Shown here: positions 21,922 through 24,720 of the stretch, piece by piece
Numbering within the stretch: position 1 is the stretch's first letter
How the letters are laid out: every line of letters starts with the position of its first letter
IMG/VR virus record: IMGVR_UViG_3300047276_000263
Span: 1 to 24,720 of that record
Source: a virus
Direction: 5' to 3' (one strand)
DNA length: 24,720 nt
Notes under the pieces: generated by a model
Database searches by the model: none
What the model was told of the DNA's origin: nothing
What the model saw: only the letters and a program-made list of their open reading frames with translations
Position numbers and translations under genes: made by a program

Positions 21922-21937
21922 TTTGCTTCTTAGCAAA
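21922..21937 (+). other. Hairpin before the tail fibre gene
   Basis: TTTGCT, a TCTT loop and AGCAAA form a perfect 6-bp stem in the 50-base gap between the large ejection protein and the fibre. It is AT-rich and lacks a T-run, so a weak terminator or mRNA processing site is possible; GGAGG for the fibre follows at 21946-21950. Confidence 0.4.
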
Positions 21938-21955
21938 AGGACTCTGGAGGTCTAA

Positions 21956-22153
21956 ATGGCTATTCTCATTAACGACACTACACCGCGCATCCAATACACT
22001 GCCACGAGCGGGCAGACTGTATTTACTGTGCCGTTTGAGTTCTTTGAGAACGCTGACCTCAAGGTTTACAAGAACTCTACCCTACTCACCATCACGACCA
22101 ATTACACGGTCACTGGTGTGCTGGCGTTACGGGTGGTGGTTCTGTCACCCTAA
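21956..22153 (+). CDS. Tail fibre, N-terminal fragment (frame broken)
   Basis: This 65-codon frame encodes the virion-attachment end of a T7-like tail fibre: RIQYTATSGQTVFTVPFEFF, ENADLKVYKNSTLLTITTNY, TVTG. After codon 54 the reading frame leaves the family sequence and ends at TAA 22151-22153. The family continuation (AGVTGGGSVTLTSGATAGDV) is present in the -1 (= +2) frame from base 22120. An extra GT in GGTGTGCTGG would explain the break, since GGTGCTGGC restores the expected TGAGV. The start has GGAGG at good spacing. This is either a real mutation, an assembly error, or, less likely, a recoding site; no classic slippery heptamer is seen. Confidence 0.75.
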   Translation: MAILINDTTPRIQYTATSGQTVFTVPFEFFENADLKVYKNSTLLTITTNYTVTGVLALRVVVLSP

Positions 22154-22284
22154 CAAGTGGTGCTACTGCCGGGGATGTAATTACGATCTTCCGCGATATT
22201 GCGGTAAAGCGCGTAACTGACTTTCCGACCTCTGGGCCGTTTAATATCTCCGCTCTTAATAATGACTTGGATCGCATTGTTGCT

Positions 22285-24720
22285 ATGGTCCAGGAGCGTG
22301 AAGATGAGGTGACGCGCGTTATCCAACTTTCGGATACGGACTCTGCGGTAAACCTCCAGATGCCTGCTGCTGCCTCTCGTGCCTCTCGGGTTCTTGGGTT
22401 TGACGCAACTGGCAACGTAATTTCCATGCAGGAGCTTGGAAACTATCGTGGTAACTGGGTTTCTAGTAGGGCTTATGTTCTTCGTGATCTTATCAAGGAC
22501 ACGACTAACGCCAATATCTACATCTGTGTAGCGGCGCATACATCTTCTGGCTCTTTGCCTATTTCAACAAATGCCAATGCTGCTGCTTGGGCGCTCTTGG
22601 TTGATGCGGCTACCGCCACCTCCTCATCTTCTGCTGCCGCTTCTAGTGCTTCTGCCGCTGCATCTTCTGCCTCTGCTGCGGCTGGCTCTGCAAGTGCGGC
22701 ATCTACCTCCGCAAGTAATGCGGCGACTTCTGCAAGTAACGCCGCTACATCTGCGACGAATGCCTCTAATAGTGCCAGCACCGCTTCTACGCAGGCTACT
22801 AACGCAGCTAATAGCGCAAGTAGCGCCTCTACTTCCGCGACCAATGCGGCCAATAGTGCAACGTCTGCTTCTGGTTCTGCAAGCACGGCTACGACACAAG
22901 CAAGCAATGCGTCCAGTAGCGCAACGTCTGCGGCATCTTCTGCAAGCACGGCTACCACTCAAGCATCTAATGCTGCTTCAAGCGCATCTGCTGCTTCTAC
23001 GTCTGCTTCTAATGCGGCTACATCCGCGTCTAATGCAGCTACATCTGCAAGCAATGCCTCCTCATCGGCTACTGCTGCGGCTGCGGCACAATCCGCTGCG
23101 GAGACTGCGCGCGATCAAACGCTGACTGCGTTCGATAATTTTGATGATCGCTACCTTGGGACCAAGACGGGCGATCCCGCACTAGACAATGATGGCAATG
23201 CTCTTGTTGCGGGAGCTTTGTATTTTGACTCAACCTCTGGCGTGATGAAGGTTTACACTGGCTCTGCCTGGGTTGCAGCCTATGTTTCTGGTAGCGGATT
23301 CCTTGCTACCAGTGGTGGCACCATTACTGGCAATCTTGTTGTTAATTCTAATTCCGCTTCTGACGGTGTTCGCATTACCCAAACAGGCGCTGGCAATGCG
23401 CTGGTGGTTGAGGATAGCGCCAATCCTGATTCTTCGCCGTTTGCTGTTAATCAAAGTGGCCAAGTTTTAATTGGTAGGACTACTGCTCCATTTGGTTCTA
23501 CCAGCCTTGCTATCGAACAATCGGCTGCTGATACAGCCCCTTCTAATATAGACTTCCTCAAAAATCGCGCTGGCGCGATTGTTAATTCCGGTGATGGTTT
23601 GGGGCGTATTAGGTTTTGGGGGTATGATGGGGCATCAAATATTGATGCTGCTGAAATAGTTGCCGCCGTTGATGGCACCCCCGGCACCAACGATATGCCT
23701 GGGCGTTTGGTGTTCAGCACCACGGCTGATGGTGCATCTTCGCCGACTGAGCGGATGCGGATTACTAATGCCGGAATAATTGGTATTGGTTCTACAGGCA
23801 CTACCGGCGCAACAGTAACTATAGCAAAAACTTTAACCGGAGCGACAACTGCGTATGGAATTTTGTCTTCTGGGCAAGTTCAGTCTGATGTCACGACAGT
23901 AAATTACGGTTATCTTTCTCAATCAAATACACAAGCAACAGCTTTCACGCTTGGCGAATTTAGGCATTTTGCTGCCGTTCAAGGAACTATTGGTGCTACT
24001 TCCGCCATTACTAATCAACATGGGTTTTATGTTGCGAGCAGTTTGACGGGAGCCACCAACAACTACGGCTTTTATTCCAACATTGCCTCCGGCACAGGGC
24101 GTTGGAATTTCTACGCCAATGGCACTGCTGACAATTACTTTGCTGGTCAGGTTCAGCTTGGCGCTGGCAGTGCTGCTGCTCCGGCACTCAGCACCACGGG
24201 CGACACCAACACTGGTATTTTCTTCCCTGCCGCTGACACGATTGCCTTCTCTGAAGGTGGCGCTGAAGTTATGCGCATCAACAGCAGCGGCAACGTGGGG
24301 ATTGGGACGAGTTCTCCAAATTCTTTGCTTGAGTTAAATAAAGCGTCTGGCGCATCTGATATTCGCCTTTCCGTTGCGGGAACGCTTTATGGTACCGCGT
24401 ATGCGTCATCGTCTGATATGACGATTAACAGCGTTACGGCAATTCCGCTAAAACTTGGAACCAATAATACGGAACGCTTTCAAATTGGCTCATCTGGCCA
24501 GCTTGGTATTGGCGGCGCAAACTACGGCACCTCTGGTCAGGTATTGACCTCCAATGGCTCTGCCGCTGCTCCTTCTTGGCAGACTGCATCTTCAACAGGC
24601 GCTCTCAAGAACGTCCAGGTCTTCACCTCATCCGGCACTTATACACGCACCAGTGGCGTTACCACGGCGGTTGTGGTGGCTGTTGGGGGCGGTGGTGGTG
24701 GTAAGGGGGCAACTGGGAAT
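22285..24720 (+). CDS. Tail fibre, main part (partial; C-terminus off window)
   Basis: Family-like sequence in this frame begins at 22120; the first in-frame ATG is at 22285, so this start is only the first usable one if the frame break is real. In order: the end of the adaptor (DVITIFRDIAVKRVTDFPTS lies before the ATG), a carbohydrate-binding-like module (GNWVSSRAYVLRDLI...AAWALLVDA, 22447-22602), a 500-base Ala/Ser/Thr/Asn-rich stalk, DNFDDRYLGTKTGDP, TSGGTITGNLVV, four G-x-x-x-IG turns (GQVLIGRT, GIIGIGST, GNVGIGTSS, GQLGIGG) and a glycine-rich tip (VFTSSGTYTRTSGV; AVGGGGGGKG). It binds the host surface receptor. No stop codon occurs from 22120 to the right edge. Confidence 0.85.
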   Translation, partial: MVQEREDEVTRVIQLSDTDSAVNLQMPAAASRASRVLGFDATGNVISMQELGNYRGNWVSSRAYVLRDLIKDTTNANIYICVAAHTSSGSLPISTNANAAAWALLVDAATATSSSSAAASSASAAASSASAAAGSASAASTSASNAATSASNAATSATNASNSASTASTQATNAANSASSASTSATNAANSATSASGSASTATTQASNASSSATSAASSASTATTQASNAASSASAASTSASNAATSASNAATSASNASSSATAAAAAQSAAETARDQTLTAFDNFDDRYLGTKTGDPALDNDGNALVAGALYFDSTSGVMKVYTGSAWVAAYVSGSGFLATSGGTITGNLVVNSNSASDGVRITQTGAGNALVVEDSANPDSSPFAVNQSGQVLIGRTTAPFGSTSLAIEQSAADTAPSNIDFLKNRAGAIVNSGDGLGRIRFWGYDGASNIDAAEIVAAVDGTPGTNDMPGRLVFSTTADGASSPTERMRITNAGIIGIGSTGTTGATVTIAKTLTGATTAYGILSSGQVQSDVTTVNYGYLSQSNTQATAFTLGEFRHFAAVQGTIGATSAITNQHGFYVASSLTGATNNYGFYSNIASGTGRWNFYANGTADNYFAGQVQLGAGSAAAPALSTTGDTNTGIFFPAADTIAFSEGGAEVMRINSSGNVGIGTSSPNSLLELNKASGASDIRLSVAGTLYGTAYASSSDMTINSVTAIPLKLGTNNTERFQIGSSGQLGIGGANYGTSGQVLTSNGSAAAPSWQTASSTGALKNVQVFTSSGTYTRTSGVTTAVVVAVGGGGGGKGATGN
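22609..23106 (+). repeat. Ala/Ser/Thr/Asn-rich stalk repeats in the tail fibre
   Basis: About 165 codons are built from imperfect units such as SASNAATSASNAATSATNAS. Heptad-like spacing of Ala and Asn suits a trimeric coiled stalk. Codons vary (GCT, GCA, GCG; TCT, TCC, AGC, AGT), so the repeat is at protein level more than DNA level. Length of such stalks often varies between related phages by recombination. Confidence 0.85.

Noticed and set aside
22106-22153. Programmed ribosomal frameshift in the tail fibre
   Set aside because: No slippery heptamer and no evident downstream pseudoknot; a 2-bp GT insertion explains the break more simply. Kept as an open alternative in the findings.
22518-22958. 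146-codon antisense frame opposite the fibre stalk
   Set aside because: Direct consequence of the Ala/Ser codon repeats read in reverse.
22609-23106. CRISPR-like or tandem DNA repeat array
   Set aside because: Units are imperfect, of varying length and translate into a fibre stalk; no regular spacers.
21956-24720. Diversity-generating retroelement acting on the fibre
   Set aside because: No reverse transcriptase and no template/variable repeat pair is visible in the window; one could still lie to the right.

Overview
This window is part of the genome of a tailed bacteriophage with short-tailed (podovirus, T7-like) virion architecture. The best evidence is the rightward gene order: small terminase, large terminase, head-tail connector portal, scaffold, major capsid, tail tubular A, tail tubular B, a set of very large internal (ejection) proteins, then a tail fibre. 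The internal proteins carry peptidoglycan-peptidase features, so the host is most likely Gram-negative. No integrase, RNA polymerase, DNA polymerase, holin, endolysin, tRNA or CRISPR array is visible, so lifestyle and exact phage group cannot be fixed from this window. Composition looks roughly half GC.

Layout. Bases 1-3526 are a leftward early/replication arm. Read in transcription order it holds an unknown 172-aa protein, a terminator, a promoter with an operator-like palindrome, a 35-aa membrane peptide, two small unknown proteins, two small helix-turn-helix proteins, a DUF1064 PD-(D/E)XK nuclease, two replication-associated proteins, a second promoter with the same palindrome, and a YqaJ-type exonuclease that runs off the left edge. 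Bases 3527-3894 are a divergent non-coding control region. Bases 3895-24720 are the rightward late arm: a 17-codon leader ORF, terS, six tiny mostly lysine-rich genes, terL, the head genes with a GNAT acetyltransferase between scaffold and capsid, a strong double hairpin/terminator after the capsid block, the tail tube genes, three internal virion proteins, and a tail fibre that runs off the right edge.

How the genes work together. The leftward genes supply regulation, replication and recombination; the exonuclease probably pairs with a single-strand annealing protein outside the window. The rightward genes build the particle: scaffold and capsid form the prohead on the portal, TerS/TerL package DNA, the tubular proteins form the tail, and the internal proteins would be ejected into the cell envelope. 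One internal protein ends in an M15/VanY-type peptidase and the next carries an HExxH zincin motif, so two metallopeptidase-like activities may travel in the virion. The tail fibre reading frame is broken near base 22118 by what looks like a 2-bp GT insertion.

Most notable points: the shared palindromic operator at both early promoters, the paired metallopeptidase ejection proteins, the leader ORF with possible SD-sequestering structure before terS, the tiny-gene cassette, the GNAT insertion, and the fibre frame break.
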